A stretch of 50,098 nt of DNA, from NCBI RefSeq assembly GCF_000315015.1, contig NZ_BAEP01000026.1, forward strand, positions 1 to 50,098. The letters run 5' to 3'. Below are positions 33,883 to 44,607 of this stretch, in pieces. Position numbers and translations under genes: made by a program. The notes beneath the pieces are model-generated. The model made no database searches and had not been told where the DNA came from. It saw only the letters and a program-made list of their open reading frames with translations. The DNA is from Paraglaciecola mesophila KMM 241. Lineage in GTDB: Bacteria > Pseudomonadota > Gammaproteobacteria > Enterobacterales > Alteromonadaceae. Each line of letters opens with the position of its first letter. Position 1 is the first letter of the stretch.

Positions 33883-34578
33883 TTAGCCAACCACTACGTA
33901 AATAGCTCCTAAAATGGCAAAAAATATCGGCTGATGTAACACATATACCGCTAAACTATGGCGTCCTAGAAATGTAATTTTTGTTGATAATTTAAGCGAA
34001 GCACCGGGGTCTAATCCCTTTTCAAAAAGATGACCTAAGCCAATACCCAACAAAACAACACCTGTCCATGGGAAAAGTGCCACGTAATCGTTGGGCGATG
34101 GCGGCAGCCCAAGCTCCCAAAAGTTAAAAGGCCATTTGCTCGTAACCACACCCGTTAGAAATAACACAACAGTAAATACGCCAACAGTGGCCGCAATTGC
34201 CGGATAGCGAACAAGCGGCAAGCATAAAATACTGGCAACTGCGACAAAGTGTAAAACACCAAAATAAATCCAATTGTTATGGAAAAAGGTGTAGGTGAAA
34301 AGCGATATGATTAACGCCCATATCACTATCCACACAATACGTTTAGCAAAGGATTTGAAATCAACCCGTTGGCGATGCGCAAATACCAACGATGCTCCCA
34401 CGCTCAGGAAAAAAAGCGTTAAGATGACATAGCGAAATTCTTTCCATCCTTTACCATTTGGCACATTCCAATCAACCCAGCCAAAAAAGCGCAGGTCGTA
34501 CGCAAAATGAAAAATCACCATCAGTACAATTGCAATGGTACGTATGATGTCTATCGTTACGTTACGAGTACCGGCCAT
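33883..34578 (-). CDS. DUF1624 membrane protein (acetyltransferase-like)
   Basis: A 231-residue protein with about seven membrane helices. It opens R-N-V-T-I-D-I-I-R-T-I-A and F-H-F-A-Y-D-L-R-F-F-G-W, the DUF1624/heparan-alpha-glucosaminide N-acetyltransferase catalytic-domain pattern, and ends G-R-H-S-L-A-V-Y-V-L-H-Q-P. Such proteins may acetylate cell-envelope sugars. It is the last gene of the Cus/Cop operon; a link to copper is not evident beyond position. Confidence 0.8.
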   Translation of the reverse strand: MAGTRNVTIDIIRTIAIVLMVIFHFAYDLRFFGWVDWNVPNGKGWKEFRYVILTLFFLSVGASLVFAHRQRVDFKSFAKRIVWIVIWALIISLFTYTFFHNNWIYFGVLHFVAVASILCLPLVRYPAIAATVGVFTVVLFLTGVVTSKWPFNFWELGLPPSPNDYVALFPWTGVVLLGIGLGHLFEKGLDPGASLKLSTKITFLGRHSLAVYVLHQPIFFAILGAIYVVVG

Positions 34579-34589
34579 TCTTTATTCGC

Positions 34590-35075
34590 CTAATGATGGT
34601 CATGCGGTCGTTTATCGCGCGTAGAAGAATGTGAATGGATGACTTTCCAACCCGAATTCGTGCGCTTGAACAAGTATGTTTGATACCCGTTTTTATCAAA
34701 GGTTTCGCTTGATCTTCGAACTTCACCAGACACATTGATAGTTGTGATCGCCCATGCCATGTCATCATCTATCGAAATATCCATATCCAAAATATCGATG
34801 GTAAGGCGCGAGAGTACTTCTTTTTCCGGCTCTACGTGATTTTCGACAAGATCCTTTAATCCCTTATTCTGCCCTCCTGACTCAATGTATCGGGCACCTG
34901 TATGATCGAGATAATGCTGATAAAAAGGGCGACCATTGCCAGACTCCCATCCCTTCTCAATTGCTATGATTATTTTTTCAATCGCCGTTTTGTCTGCGTC
35001 TACTTGCGCTGCATATACGCCCTGCACGGCACTAGTCAACAGCATTATTAATGTTGCTCGGATGAATAACGTCAT
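34590..35075 (-). CDS. Periplasmic NTF2-like (SnoaL/DUF4440-type) protein
   Basis: A 161-residue protein from the ATG at 35075; a longer frame to 35135 overlaps the preceding gene. Signal peptide (to V-Y-A-A). The mature part has the NTF2-like fold pattern: an A-I-E-K-G-W-E-S-G-N helix, then beta strands ending W-K-V-I-H-S-H-S-S. It ends R-P-H-D-H-H, a possible metal site. It is a neighbour paralogue of the next NTF2-like gene. Function unknown. Confidence 0.6.
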   Translation of the reverse strand: MTLFIRATLIMLLTSAVQGVYAAQVDADKTAIEKIIIAIEKGWESGNGRPFYQHYLDHTGARYIESGGQNKGLKDLVENHVEPEKEVLSRLTIDILDMDISIDDDMAWAITTINVSGEVRRSSETFDKNGYQTYLFKRTNSGWKVIHSHSSTRDKRPHDHH

Positions 35076-35101
35076 TTTTATTTGTCCTATAAAGTAAGTA
35101 G

Positions 35102-35581
35102 TTAGTGGGACCAATGGATGTGACTTATCACCCAATTGCCATCGATACGCTTAAGTACCAGAGTTTCATTGCCTTGTTTATCAATTTGCTTATCTTTGTA
35201 TAAGCCCACAGTGTGACTTCTTGAAATTGAGACTGCCGTATCCCCATAAACATGAACATAGTGCTCAATGGTTGCGGTTTTAACCGAAGAAGAAAATCGC
35301 ATATCAGCTTGCAAATGATGCTTGCGATACTCTTCAGCACTGCGTTCTATGCGTGCCCCTTCTAAGATAATGACATTGGGAGATAGCGCGCTCATAACGC
35401 TTTCCGCTTGTCCTTTGGCTAACGCTTCGTGAAATGAGAGTACAGTGCGTCCCGCTTCAGTTTGTAAACCACTAAACTTCGTTGCTTTGAGCTCGCTTCC
35501 TGTAGATGGCTCATGAGCAAATACACAAAACGAAAGCAACGATGTAGACAAAAGAGCAATTAAAAAATAGTTATTTTTCAT
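35102..35581 (-). CDS. Periplasmic NTF2-like (DUF4440-type) protein
   Basis: A 159-residue protein with a signal peptide (cut at C-V-F-A-H). The mature domain has F-H-E-A-L-A-K-G, V-Y-G-D-T-A-V, L-V-L-K-R-I-D-G-N-W and ends I-S-H-I-H-W-S-H, the usual NTF2-like strand order with a His-rich end. Such proteins occur in copper operons of Alteromonadales and relatives. Role unknown; ligand or metal binding is possible. Confidence 0.65.
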   Translation of the reverse strand: MKNNYFLIALLSTSLLSFCVFAHEPSTGSELKATKFSGLQTEAGRTVLSFHEALAKGQAESVMSALSPNVIILEGARIERSAEEYRKHHLQADMRFSSSVKTATIEHYVHVYGDTAVSISRSHTVGLYKDKQIDKQGNETLVLKRIDGNWVISHIHWSH

Positions 35582-35593
35582 GTAGATCCTTAG

Positions 35594-36508
35594 TTAAGAT
35601 TGAGGGCCAAGCACCGTAGTCAACACGGCGGTGATCACAAAAATGCATAGCCCAAGGACCATTTCAATTTGGATCGAACGGCGCAAGACCATCGCAGCGT
35701 TACCGTGAGTTAACAGCCTGGGAGTTAATTTAAATTTATGCCATGCAGCGAGCAGCAGGATTGCTGTGACAAAGGTCAGCTTTATCAGCAGGCTGAGCCC
35801 GTAAGTTTGATTGAGTAAATTACTCACAGTACCGATGAGTTCCCACGCAAGGAGCGCACCAACAAGGAGCAACAAGCACACTAGCCCAATAGCAAGATGG
35901 CCAAAATGGCGCATGAGCATATTTAACACTACAGGGGATAGATGCTTACAAGCATCAGATAAGGGCCAAAGTGCGCCTATCCAACTAAGTGCAATGACCA
36001 CATGCACCGCCAAGGCATAGCCATATAAACTATCCAGTTGTACAGTGTGACCGGAGAGCATAAAAGTATAGCCAACGCTCCCCCATTGAATAATTGCAAC
36101 AATGAGTGTCACATATGCATTAGGTGTTATTTTGCGAGCGAGTTGCCAATAAACCATCCCACAGAATACTAAGCCGACGATAAACACACACAACCGACTG
36201 AGCGCGACGGTTCCTAGTGCAGACTGTGCAACCATATTTTGCATGACAGTATCAAACATGCCGGTGAATCCGCTTTGAGACAGAGCCCCCACTTGGAAAA
36301 AGAAATCCAATATCGTCGCCAATAAGCCGATTAACGCCAACAGGGTCATATAGTTCAAAATATATGATTGCCAAAGAAGTCTGGTCTGGGACGGCCTATC
36401 CTGAATAAAAGGCATCATAAGAAAGAGCAGAAAACCACCCATTAGCCCCGACAGCCCGAGATAGACCAAAAGCTTACTGGATAGAATTAATGCTTCCCAT
36501 ATTGGCAT
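35594..36508 (-). CDS. copD: Copper resistance membrane protein CopD
   Basis: A 304-residue protein with about eight membrane helices (CopD/YcnJ-type domain). It takes up copper across the inner membrane together with periplasmic CopC in known systems. Conserved-looking His residues lie in L-A-V-H-V-V-I-A-L-S-W-I-G-A-L-W and R-H-F-G-H-L-A. It follows copC by 15 bases, the usual order. Confidence 0.85.
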   Translation of the reverse strand: MPIWEALILSSKLLVYLGLSGLMGGFLLFLMMPFIQDRPSQTRLLWQSYILNYMTLLALIGLLATILDFFFQVGALSQSGFTGMFDTVMQNMVAQSALGTVALSRLCVFIVGLVFCGMVYWQLARKITPNAYVTLIVAIIQWGSVGYTFMLSGHTVQLDSLYGYALAVHVVIALSWIGALWPLSDACKHLSPVVLNMLMRHFGHLAIGLVCLLLLVGALLAWELIGTVSNLLNQTYGLSLLIKLTFVTAILLLAAWHKFKLTPRLLTHGNAAMVLRRSIQIEMVLGLCIFVITAVLTTVLGPQS

Positions 36509-36523
36509 GTTGAAATATCCTCT

Positions 36524-36925
36524 TTAGTGGTTCTTGTGTTGGCTGTGGGATTTCTTGTCTTTTTGCATAGACATATTGCCGTGTACCATAAATGTGAATG
36601 AGCCCTCCATTTTGTGCCCGTCCTCGCCCAGTAACATCCACTGTGCGGTATAGTTGCCTGGGGACAATACGGGCAATTCATAATCAAATGAGGTACTCGG
36701 TTCCATTGTTGGTATAAATCCAAACGAGACAGGTTCACTGTTTTGACTGTTCAAACTTAATTTGGCTAAACGAACGGGCTCCGTAAAAGAAACGGATAAC
36801 TGCGGTGGTGATGACATTAACATCGCGTTGTTTTTCGGTATTGATGCGTTCATCGATGTGTGCGCAGAAATACTTGTACTCATGAGCACAGTGGTAAGTA
36901 AGAGAGTTGATAGTAGTGTTTTCAT
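36524..36925 (-). CDS. copC: Periplasmic copper-binding protein CopC
   Basis: A 133-residue CopC. A signal peptide ending I-S-A leaves His as the first mature residue, which binds Cu(II) by its amino terminus and side chain in this family. The fold motifs S-P-P-Q-L-S-V-S-F-T-E-P-V and E-D-G-H-K-M-E-G-S-F-T-F are present; D and H of the last are further ligands. The tail is Lys/His-rich (K-S-H-S-Q-H-K-N-H). It pairs with CopD downstream. Confidence 0.9.
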   Translation of the reverse strand: MKTLLSTLLLTTVLMSTSISAHTSMNASIPKNNAMLMSSPPQLSVSFTEPVRLAKLSLNSQNSEPVSFGFIPTMEPSTSFDYELPVLSPGNYTAQWMLLGEDGHKMEGSFTFMVHGNMSMQKDKKSHSQHKNH

Positions 36926-36943
36926 AAGTAAACCTCGATAGTT

Positions 36944-38776
36944 TTAAGTAGTGGTAAAGGGTGAAAATGAATCGATTTGTATTGCACGTTCATTGACGGA
37001 ATAACGGGTTAATAAACTGGACACGTCTTTCATCATGGCGGGATGCCCACAAACAAAAAATAAACAACGGTCGAGAGCACGATGGGCGGATAAAAATGCA
37101 TCAAGGGGCTTTTGAACATAACCTGTTTGTCCGCACCAAATAGAGGATGTGTTTGACACGATAGGCTGATAGGTGAAATTGGCGTGCTGTGATCCAACCA
37201 CTTTCAGCCAGCAATGGTTCGCCAGTTCAACGGGGTGTTTCGCGCCGTAAAATAGGGTTATTGGTGCAGTCGCGCGCATCCCAAATATGAGTTCATCAAT
37301 TAACGCTTTTAAAGGTGCTATTCCTGATCCTCCGCCTATCAAAATGATATCTCGCTTTGATAGATCAACAGGTAAATTAAACCCGCCCTCAGGAGCGCCC
37401 AAGTTCACAACAGTGCCAACGTTCAAATTAGCTAGATGAAAAGAACCAATCCCCGGTCTTTGGTTTGGTGAGTGCGCAGGTTGCATCTTTATATTAAATG
37501 TAAGAACACCAGAACCATCATTTCGATTAGCAATTGAATAGTGCCTTACGGTCTTTGGATGGAAAAAGGTTTTTGGTTCACAACATGGCCAATAACGCTG
37601 AAAACGTTTTGGTAAGTGTTCTGGAAAGGCCAGCGATTGACCTTCCTTTATCGTGAAGTGAACGAAGCTACCAGGTTTAAAATCCAGAGCCTCTGTCCCT
37701 TGATATTGAAATCGTAGTTCTTTGATAAAGGGTGTAATGAAGGTGTTTGAAATCAATTCAAAAGATAGTGTAGAACGTTTTGAACATTCAACTAGTTCAA
37801 CAGCACGATTTAATTCGCTGCGTTGTTGACAAGCTAATCGATAACCTGACGCCAACCTTTCTGGAGACAGTCGGTAATGCTCTGCAACAGAAATGGAAGC
37901 CGATGGATTAAGAAGGACGACACATTGGCCGCACGTCCCCCCTCCTCCACACACCGACTCAATAGCAATAGCACTGCGTTGCAAACTATCCAGAAGCGAA
38001 TCATTCGCGCTAGCTGTAACGCATTGCGTATGACCTTGCGGATCTCGTACCACTAATTTGTGCTTGCTATGGGACCAACCAATCTGCATTTGTTTGTTTT
38101 TAATTCGGCTGACTAACCAAGTAATTCCAGTGATGCTCAATAGCACGGTGAGCAACGCAAGCAGCTTGATCCACCAGTGATCAAAAGAGCCGGTCCTCTC
38201 ATAATCCATAAAATGCAATAGCATCAATACGTTTATCCACTCCTTATTCTCATCTATTACTCCAGCTATTTCGCCCGTAGATGCACGGATATAAATGTGC
38301 GTTTTTTCAGTATCAGATAAACGTATATGCCAAACCGATTGCCGCTCTTTGGGTAGGTGCTCTATTGGGGGGAAAACAAGGCGTATGTCTTTAATAGGCG
38401 ACGTTAAATGGAACTGACTACTGACAAGATCACGAATATCACTTTCTGTTAACTGAATATTCTGTCCAGTCACCGCATCAATGAGTTGATAATGTCTCTC
38501 ATTGGTATGTCGAGCATATTGCGTCAAGAGCTTGTAAGCCGGATTACCCATAAGACTAATCAGCTCTATCGTTAATGTACCGGGCAAACGTGAAAGCACA
38601 GACTCTACTGGTAATAAGTTTACTGGCGAAACACTATTGACGATGGGATCACTGGCGGCTCTGTTGAGCGGCTTGCTATGCTCAGCCTGCCCCAACAAAA
38701 ATCCGGTAGTAAGCCAAATCATTAATTGTGAAAACACAATTAATGCGAAGTACTTATGAATGATGCGCGCGTACAT
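36944..38776 (-). CDS. PepSY membrane protein fused to 2Fe-2S/FAD reductase
   Basis: A 610-residue fusion. A membrane helix (10-30), PepSY-type periplasmic region (50-180), second helix (203-222), then cytoplasmic redox domains: 2Fe-2S with C276, C282, C285, C316, followed by FAD motif R-H-Y-S-I-A-N (411-417), NAD(P) motif G-G-G-S-G-I-A-P-L (481-489) and C-G-H-P-A-M-M (576-582). The order (Fe-S first) resembles NqrF. With the next PepSY gene it forms a two-part membrane reductase that could reduce periplasmic metal or thiols with NAD(P)H. Separated from the partner gene by one base. Confidence 0.82.
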   Translation of the reverse strand: MYARIIHKYFALIVFSQLMIWLTTGFLLGQAEHSKPLNRAASDPIVNSVSPVNLLPVESVLSRLPGTLTIELISLMGNPAYKLLTQYARHTNERHYQLIDAVTGQNIQLTESDIRDLVSSQFHLTSPIKDIRLVFPPIEHLPKERQSVWHIRLSDTEKTHIYIRASTGEIAGVIDENKEWINVLMLLHFMDYERTGSFDHWWIKLLALLTVLLSITGITWLVSRIKNKQMQIGWSHSKHKLVVRDPQGHTQCVTASANDSLLDSLQRSAIAIESVCGGGGTCGQCVVLLNPSASISVAEHYRLSPERLASGYRLACQQRSELNRAVELVECSKRSTLSFELISNTFITPFIKELRFQYQGTEALDFKPGSFVHFTIKEGQSLAFPEHLPKRFQRYWPCCEPKTFFHPKTVRHYSIANRNDGSGVLTFNIKMQPAHSPNQRPGIGSFHLANLNVGTVVNLGAPEGGFNLPVDLSKRDIILIGGGSGIAPLKALIDELIFGMRATAPITLFYGAKHPVELANHCWLKVVGSQHANFTYQPIVSNTSSIWCGQTGYVQKPLDAFLSAHRALDRCLFFVCGHPAMMKDVSSLLTRYSVNERAIQIDSFSPFTTT

Positions 38777-38777
38777 A

Positions 38778-39476
38778 CTAATCGATGACCTTTCGCGATG
38801 CTGACCAAGAGCGCGGAAGCAATATCAAACCAGCGAGACAGGCAAACAACCCTGCGGCAGTCATGCTCACCAATAGTGCGTTACTGATATCCTCACCATC
38901 TTGGTAATCCATTATGTGGATGCGCCAAAGCCAATCAAACACGTACCAAGGCGCATGCCGAATGTATTCCACTGTACCCAAGTCTTGGCTGATATAGAGT
39001 ATGGGTGCAAATAAACCTTTAAATTCGACTCGCCATAATGGACGCCCTCGCGCCCCGACTGCGGTATCTTCATCGGTTTTATGCAGCAATGTGACAGTCT
39101 CAACGTCATACGGTTGGTTTACTCGCGATATTGCGATGGCGGCAGCCTGTTTATCTGACAGCGGCTTCACAATGTCTCCGGATAAACCACTGACCAAAAT
39201 AGATTTACCTCCTTGCATTAATTGATAAACAGGCTCTCCTCTTAAGGTCGTTAATACGATTGATGTCGCGCCTGGAACCCGGCTAAGTGCATCCTCAAAG
39301 CCAATATCTAACCTTGGTGATGATGAAAGTTTAGATGGCGCTTTAAGGAAGTGATCGCCATGAATATAGTGAATATCAAACCACACCATATAGAGTCCAC
39401 TCAACGCCCACAACAGCATCTGCCCGCCGACTACCAACATCAGATAACCATGTAATCGACGAGCAATACGGCTCAT
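38778..39476 (-). CDS. PepSY-domain membrane protein
   Basis: A 232-residue protein with an N-terminal helix (R-R-L-H-G-Y-L-M-L-V-V-G), a PepSY-like periplasmic section and a C-terminal helix (about 200-222). His in R-L-H-G and in the W-R-I-H-I-M-D-Y element may bind haem, as in PepSY_TM reductases. The ATG at 39476 lies two bases after the cusA stop; a longer frame to 39518 overlaps cusA and is rejected. It looks like the membrane partner of the next gene. Confidence 0.72.
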   Translation of the reverse strand: MSRIARRLHGYLMLVVGGQMLLWALSGLYMVWFDIHYIHGDHFLKAPSKLSSSPRLDIGFEDALSRVPGATSIVLTTLRGEPVYQLMQGGKSILVSGLSGDIVKPLSDKQAAAIAISRVNQPYDVETVTLLHKTDEDTAVGARGRPLWRVEFKGLFAPILYISQDLGTVEYIRHAPWYVFDWLWRIHIMDYQDGEDISNALLVSMTAAGLFACLAGLILLPRSWSASRKVID

Positions 39477-39478
39477 GA

Positions 39479-42400
39479 CTACGCGACACTCATTGATTTG
39501 AGCTGCTGCTTTCGCCATATCAAATAGATAGCGGGCAGAATAAGTAGCGTTAATAAAATGGCACTCACCATCCCGCCAACCATTGGCGCAGCGATGCGAC
39601 TCATAACTTCAGACCCCGTACCTGAACCATACAACACAGGTAATAAGCCAAAAATTATGGTTGCTGTCGTCATCATGACGGGTCGAACGCGCAAACCAGC
39701 ACCATGAAGTACGGCTTCAGTTAGCATGCCAACAGTAGGTTTAATACCCTCTGATTTGCATTTGTCGATTAGCGCTTGATACTCTTGATTTAAATACACC
39801 AGCATAATGACACCAATTTCTACAGCGACACCGGCTAACGCAATAAAACCCACCCCTACGGCAACTGAAAAGTTAAACCCCTCTAAGTACATCAGCCAGA
39901 TACTGCCAACCATTGATAGCGGCAATGTACCCATAATAATGGCCACTTCTATAAAATTGCGAAAGTTGAGATATAACAGGATCACAATAATGGCTAAAGT
40001 CAAAGGAACCACGTAGGTTAATTTCTCTTTTGCCCGTAACATATACTCATATTGTCCAGACCATGTTATCGAGTAACCAGCTGGCAACACTAACTGCTCG
40101 CTCACTATTTGCTGAGCACTAACGACATATGATCCAATATCAACACCATCAATATCGACATACACCCAACCATTAAGTCGCGCATTCTCACTCTTAATGC
40201 CAGGAGGGCCATCTTCAATATACACATCAGCCACATCAGCTAACGCAATCCGTTTACCTTGTGGTGTAACAATGGGCAGTAAAGCCAATGATTCCGGTGA
40301 CGAACGATAGGACTGTGGATAACGAATATTTACAGGATAGCGCTCTAACCCTTCGACGCTTTGCGTGACATTCATTCCACCGATAGCGCTGGATACCACC
40401 TGTTGCACGTCGGCAATGTTCAGACCATATCGCGCTGCCTTTTCGCGCTGAATATCAACTTTGACATAGCGCCCGCCTGCGACACGCTCTGAATAAACCG
40501 ATGCTGTTCCCTCAACATCTGACAGTATCATTTCAATTTGCTGACCTATTTTTTGGATTTCCATGAGATCCGGACCTCCAATCTTTATCCCAACCGGTGT
40601 TTTAATACCAGTAGCCAACATGTCAATCCGTGTTTTGATAGGCATAACCCATGCATTGGTTAGTCCTGGCAAATTGACTACAGAATCAAACTCCTTGATG
40701 AGATCTTGTGTGGTCATGCCTTCACGCCACTGATCTTGAGGTTTCAATTGAATAAATGTTTCAATCATTGTAAGGGGCGCCGGGTCTGTCGCAGTATCTG
40801 CACGACCAACCTTACCAAATACGGTATCAACTTCGGGCACGGTCTTTATGAGTTTATTGGTTTGTTGCAACAATTCACGCGCTTTACCAATCGAGATCCC
40901 GGCATACGTTGTCGGCATGTACATCAAGTCACCTTCATCAAGCGGTGGGATAAACTCGCTACCAATTTTATTGATAGGCCAAAGTCCAATTGCCAACACA
41001 ATAACCGCAATGAGCATGGTGATTTTTGGGAAACGCAATACCGTTCTTAATGTTGGCATATAGAGAAACGTTAAGAAGCGATTCACGGGGTTTTTATGCT
41101 CTGCGAGTACTTTACCGCGTACAAAATACCCCATTAGTACTGGTACAAGTGTAATCGCCAGCGCAGCGGATGCTGCCATCGCGTATGTTTTGGTAAAAGC
41201 AAGCGGTGAGAACATCCGCCCTTCTTGTGCTTCCAGCGTGAAAACGGGCACAAAACTTACGGTGATAATGAGCAAGCTGAAAAACAATGCTGGCCCGACT
41301 TCAGACGCGGAATCTATGACCACTTGCCAGCGGTTTTCTTTTGTCAGGGGAGTACGTTCCATATGCTTGTGCATGTTTTCTATCATGACTATTGCCCCAT
41401 CGCTCATTGCGCCAATAGCGATGGCAATTCCTCCCAACGACATAATATTGGCATTGATGCCTTGCATGTACATCACAATGATTGCGGTAATGATACCAAC
41501 GGGGATACTGATGATTGCAACTAGAGATGAACGTACGTGAAACAAAAACGCAATACACACTAGTGCAACAACAATGAACTCTTCGACGAGCTTAGAAGCT
41601 AAGTTATCTACTGCCCTTTCAATCAATGCTGAACGGTCATAAACCGTGATAATTTCAACGCCCTCGGGTAATCCCTTTTTAAGGTCTTCGAGTTTAGCTT
41701 TAACACCGTCAATGGTTTTTTGGGCATTTTCTCCAAATCGCATGATAACAATACCGCCAACCGTTTCACCTTCACCATTGAGTTCTGCCACTCCCCTTCG
41801 CATTTGAGGACCTAACTGAACATCAGCAATATCTCTAATCAATAACGGCGTACCGTTTTCGTTGACACCCAATGGGATCGTTTCGATATCTTGCTTGCTT
41901 GAAATATAACCTGTCGCCCTGACCATATATTCGGCCTCGGCCATTTCGATAACGGATGCACCAACTTCTTGGTTACCTCGTTTAATTGCCATTTGGATAT
42001 GTGATAGCGGGATCCCATACGCTCGCAACTTTTCAGGATCAACCTTGACTTGATACTGCTTTACCATTCCGCCCAACGCGGATACTTCAGACACTCCCGG
42101 TACGGTTTGCAGTTCGTATTTGAGGAACCAATCCTGCAAGCTCCGAAGTTGTGATATGTCGTTTTTACCGGTGCGATCTACGAGTGCATACAAGTACACC
42201 CAGCCCACACCAGTCGCGTCAGGACCTAATTGTGGTCGAGCATTTTCAGGTAGATTTGGCGCTACCTGTGACAGGTACTCCAGCACGCGACTTCGAGCCC
42301 AGTATAAGTCTGTACTGTCATCAAATATGATGTAAACATATGAATCACCAAAAAAAGAATATCCTCTTACTGTTTTAGCACCGGGCACTGACAGCATTGC

Positions 42401-42613
42401 AGTTGTCAACGGATACGTAACCTGATCTTCGACCACTTGAGGGGCTTGCCCCGGGTAACTGGTTTTAATGATGACCTGAACATCAGACAAGTCTGGTAAC
42501 GCATCGATAGGCGTATTTTTTAGCGTGAAAAGGCCGCCACCAACGATAATTAAGGTTGTCAGCAACACGAAAAAACGGTTAGAGACTGACCAGCGAATAA
42601 TAGCTTCAATCAT
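39479..42613 (-). CDS. cusA: Cu(I)/Ag(I) RND efflux pump CusA
   Basis: A 1044-residue RND permease of the heavy-metal (HME) class, the proton-driven inner-membrane pump of the CusCBA trans-envelope complex. Typical features: an N-terminal helix with [14 protein letters not shown], a Met-bearing pore segment ([17 protein letters not shown]) and [13 protein letters not shown] in the proton-relay helix. The length is normal. It overlaps cusB by ATGA. Confidence 0.95.
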   Translation of the reverse strand: MIEAIIRWSVSNRFFVLLTTLIIVGGGLFTLKNTPIDALPDLSDVQVIIKTSYPGQAPQVVEDQVTYPLTTAMLSVPGAKTVRGYSFFGDSYVYIIFDDSTDLYWARSRVLEYLSQVAPNLPENARPQLGPDATGVGWVYLYALVDRTGKNDISQLRSLQDWFLKYELQTVPGVSEVSALGGMVKQYQVKVDPEKLRAYGIPLSHIQMAIKRGNQEVGASVIEMAEAEYMVRATGYISSKQDIETIPLGVNENGTPLLIRDIADVQLGPQMRRGVAELNGEGETVGGIVIMRFGENAQKTIDGVKAKLEDLKKGLPEGVEIITVYDRSALIERAVDNLASKLVEEFIVVALVCIAFLFHVRSSLVAIISIPVGIITAIIVMYMQGINANIMSLGGIAIAIGAMSDGAIVMIENMHKHMERTPLTKENRWQVVIDSASEVGPALFFSLLIITVSFVPVFTLEAQEGRMFSPLAFTKTYAMAASAALAITLVPVLMGYFVRGKVLAEHKNPVNRFLTFLYMPTLRTVLRFPKITMLIAVIVLAIGLWPINKIGSEFIPPLDEGDLMYMPTTYAGISIGKARELLQQTNKLIKTVPEVDTVFGKVGRADTATDPAPLTMIETFIQLKPQDQWREGMTTQDLIKEFDSVVNLPGLTNAWVMPIKTRIDMLATGIKTPVGIKIGGPDLMEIQKIGQQIEMILSDVEGTASVYSERVAGGRYVKVDIQREKAARYGLNIADVQQVVSSAIGGMNVTQSVEGLERYPVNIRYPQSYRSSPESLALLPIVTPQGKRIALADVADVYIEDGPPGIKSENARLNGWVYVDIDGVDIGSYVVSAQQIVSEQLVLPAGYSITWSGQYEYMLRAKEKLTYVVPLTLAIIVILLYLNFRNFIEVAIIMGTLPLSMVGSIWLMYLEGFNFSVAVGVGFIALAGVAVEIGVIMLVYLNQEYQALIDKCKSEGIKPTVGMLTEAVLHGAGLRVRPVMMTTATIIFGLLPVLYGSGTGSEVMSRIAAPMVGGMVSAILLTLLILPAIYLIWRKQQLKSMSVA

Positions 42614-44607
42614 TCGTGTGCCCCTCCATGGTTGCTATGATCCATAGCAGCATCGTGGTTTTCCGACTCAACGTTTACCATCTTAAAGCTATCTTCGGCG
42701 ACCTCAAACGTAAAAGTGATCTGATCGCCCACCTTAAATTGCTTGATGTCTATTACATCGTCAATGCTGAAGTCTAGTGTTGCGGCCGGTCTATCCCACT
42801 TTGGTATTGCATCGCGTGAGATATTGACCACACGAGCCTCTAAATCGATGGTGTTAATCGTGCCTGTAACCGTTGCCGACTGGGTAGATTCATCATTAGA
42901 TGATTTCACATGGATGGTTGTGATCAGGTAATCGCTATCGCCAGACTTGGTGATTTCCACATGTAGTGTCATGCCCGCTTCAATCTGTGATAAATCGATA
43001 TTTTCAGAAATAAAGAAATCCATTGTCATCGCTGGCCATTCCCATTCTTCGATTGCACCGTGATCAAGATTGAGCATATTGTGTGAAGCCATAACCGAAT
43101 TGACCGATGCCTCTATCCATACACTCTCTCCACTTGCCCCTTGTGTATCAGCTTCATCAATAACATGGACGGTCGTGACTACATACTGACCATCGTTTTC
43201 CTTCCTGATTTCAATGTGTGTGAGCATCCCCTCTTTGAGATTTTTTAGGTCTACATGGTTAGCGACCGTGAAATCCATTGTCATCTCTGGCCAATCCCAT
43301 TCATTGATAGCGCCATGATTGACGGTAATCATATTGTGTGATGGCATAACATCAGTGATAGTGGCTTGCGTAAAAACTGATGAAGGCATTTCATCGGGCC
43401 CTTCTATCCGTTTAAAATCTGAACTAATACTGCTCTCTGAATCGAGTAAAAAGTGTGCCGACGTGACAATCTGGTCACCGTCAACAAGTCCTGTTGTAAT
43501 TTCAGTGAAGTCATCTACTACTCGACCAACGTCCACGGCTATAGACTTGAATTGTCCATCGCCAAAGGCTAAAACGACACGATTTTGCGTACCTGTTCTA
43601 ATAACAGCTTCTGATGGTACGAGAACATTGGCTGTGTCAAAGTCTGAATGTATCGTCACCTGAGCGAACATATTTGGTTTAAGCGCGTAATCTTCATTTT
43701 TGAAACGTAATCGAACGCGCAGGGTACGTGTGCTTTGTTCAAGTGTTGGATAAACGTAATCAACCTCACCTTCCCATTCTTTTCCTGGCAAAAATTCTGA
43801 CGTCATTGTGACAGGAAGGCCAACAGTGACTTGTGCAGATTGCCTTTCAAAGATTTCAGCATCAACCCACACCTCGTCCAATGCACCAATTGACATAAGC
43901 GTAGTGCCTGGTTTGATAAAGAAACCTTCACGGATATTTAAGTTGTCAACAAACCCGGTTTGAGGTGCTGAAAACGTGATTGTTTGACGCACTTTTTTAG
44001 TCGACATTAATGACTGGATCGCTTCACTTGGCATCTGTAACGCGTCTAATCGCGAACGTGCAGCAGCAATCAAATCGTCATTACCGCGACGCATTGCTAT
44101 TAAAAGTTCCTCCTGTGCATTTACCAACTCAGGAGAATAGAGTGAATACAATGGGTCGCCTTTTTTGACGTACTCACCGGTTGCTTTGACGTGCAGTCTA
44201 TCGACCCACCCTTCGACACGAGGGTGTATGTGTATCAAGGTGTCTTCATTGTATTGGACATACCCCACTGTTCGAATAGGCACATGCAATGAACGGCGTT
44301 GCACAGCTGCTGTTCTGACACCCAAATTATTCACGACATTAGGAGATATTTTGATCGTTCCAGGACCTTCGTCACCACCTGTGCTGTCTTCAAATACAGG
44401 AATCAGATCCATCCCCATAGGAGACTTACCAGGCTCATCACGGCGATAATTTGGGTCCATAGGGGCTACCCAATAAAGTGGCTGGTTTTCATCACTTTGT
44501 GCTGATTCAACGTTCGTTGAACCAGAGGTGAGCAGGAACGTGTAGACCAACGCAGTCATTACACCGCCGATAACTCCCCCTAAAACAATTGCTTTAGTGT
44601 TGTTCAT
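42610..44607 (-). CDS. cusB: CusB adaptor with three fused CusF-like domains
   Basis: A 665-residue periplasmic adaptor, about 250 longer than E. coli CusB. N-terminal signal/anchor, a heavy-metal-binding segment (A-P-M-D-P-N-Y and S-P-M-G-M-D-L, 48-68), lipoyl and barrel domains (110-400), then three CusF-like domains at about 412-484, 497-568 and 578-646. The first two keep all copper ligands (H431, W439, M442, M444; H516, W524, M527, M529). In the third these are R598, R606, A609 and L611. The protein ends in a His/Met tail ([11 protein letters not shown]). Overlaps cusC and cusA. Confidence 0.93.
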   Translation of the reverse strand: MNNTKAIVLGGVIGGVMTALVYTFLLTSGSTNVESAQSDENQPLYWVAPMDPNYRRDEPGKSPMGMDLIPVFEDSTGGDEGPGTIKISPNVVNNLGVRTAAVQRRSLHVPIRTVGYVQYNEDTLIHIHPRVEGWVDRLHVKATGEYVKKGDPLYSLYSPELVNAQEELLIAMRRGNDDLIAAARSRLDALQMPSEAIQSLMSTKKVRQTITFSAPQTGFVDNLNIREGFFIKPGTTLMSIGALDEVWVDAEIFERQSAQVTVGLPVTMTSEFLPGKEWEGEVDYVYPTLEQSTRTLRVRLRFKNEDYALKPNMFAQVTIHSDFDTANVLVPSEAVIRTGTQNRVVLAFGDGQFKSIAVDVGRVVDDFTEITTGLVDGDQIVTSAHFLLDSESSISSDFKRIEGPDEMPSSVFTQATITDVMPSHNMITVNHGAINEWDWPEMTMDFTVANHVDLKNLKEGMLTHIEIRKENDGQYVVTTVHVIDEADTQGASGESVWIEASVNSVMASHNMLNLDHGAIEEWEWPAMTMDFFISENIDLSQIEAGMTLHVEITKSGDSDYLITTIHVKSSNDESTQSATVTGTINTIDLEARVVNISRDAIPKWDRPAATLDFSIDDVIDIKQFKVGDQITFTFEVAEDSFKMVNVESENHDAAMDHSNHGGAHE

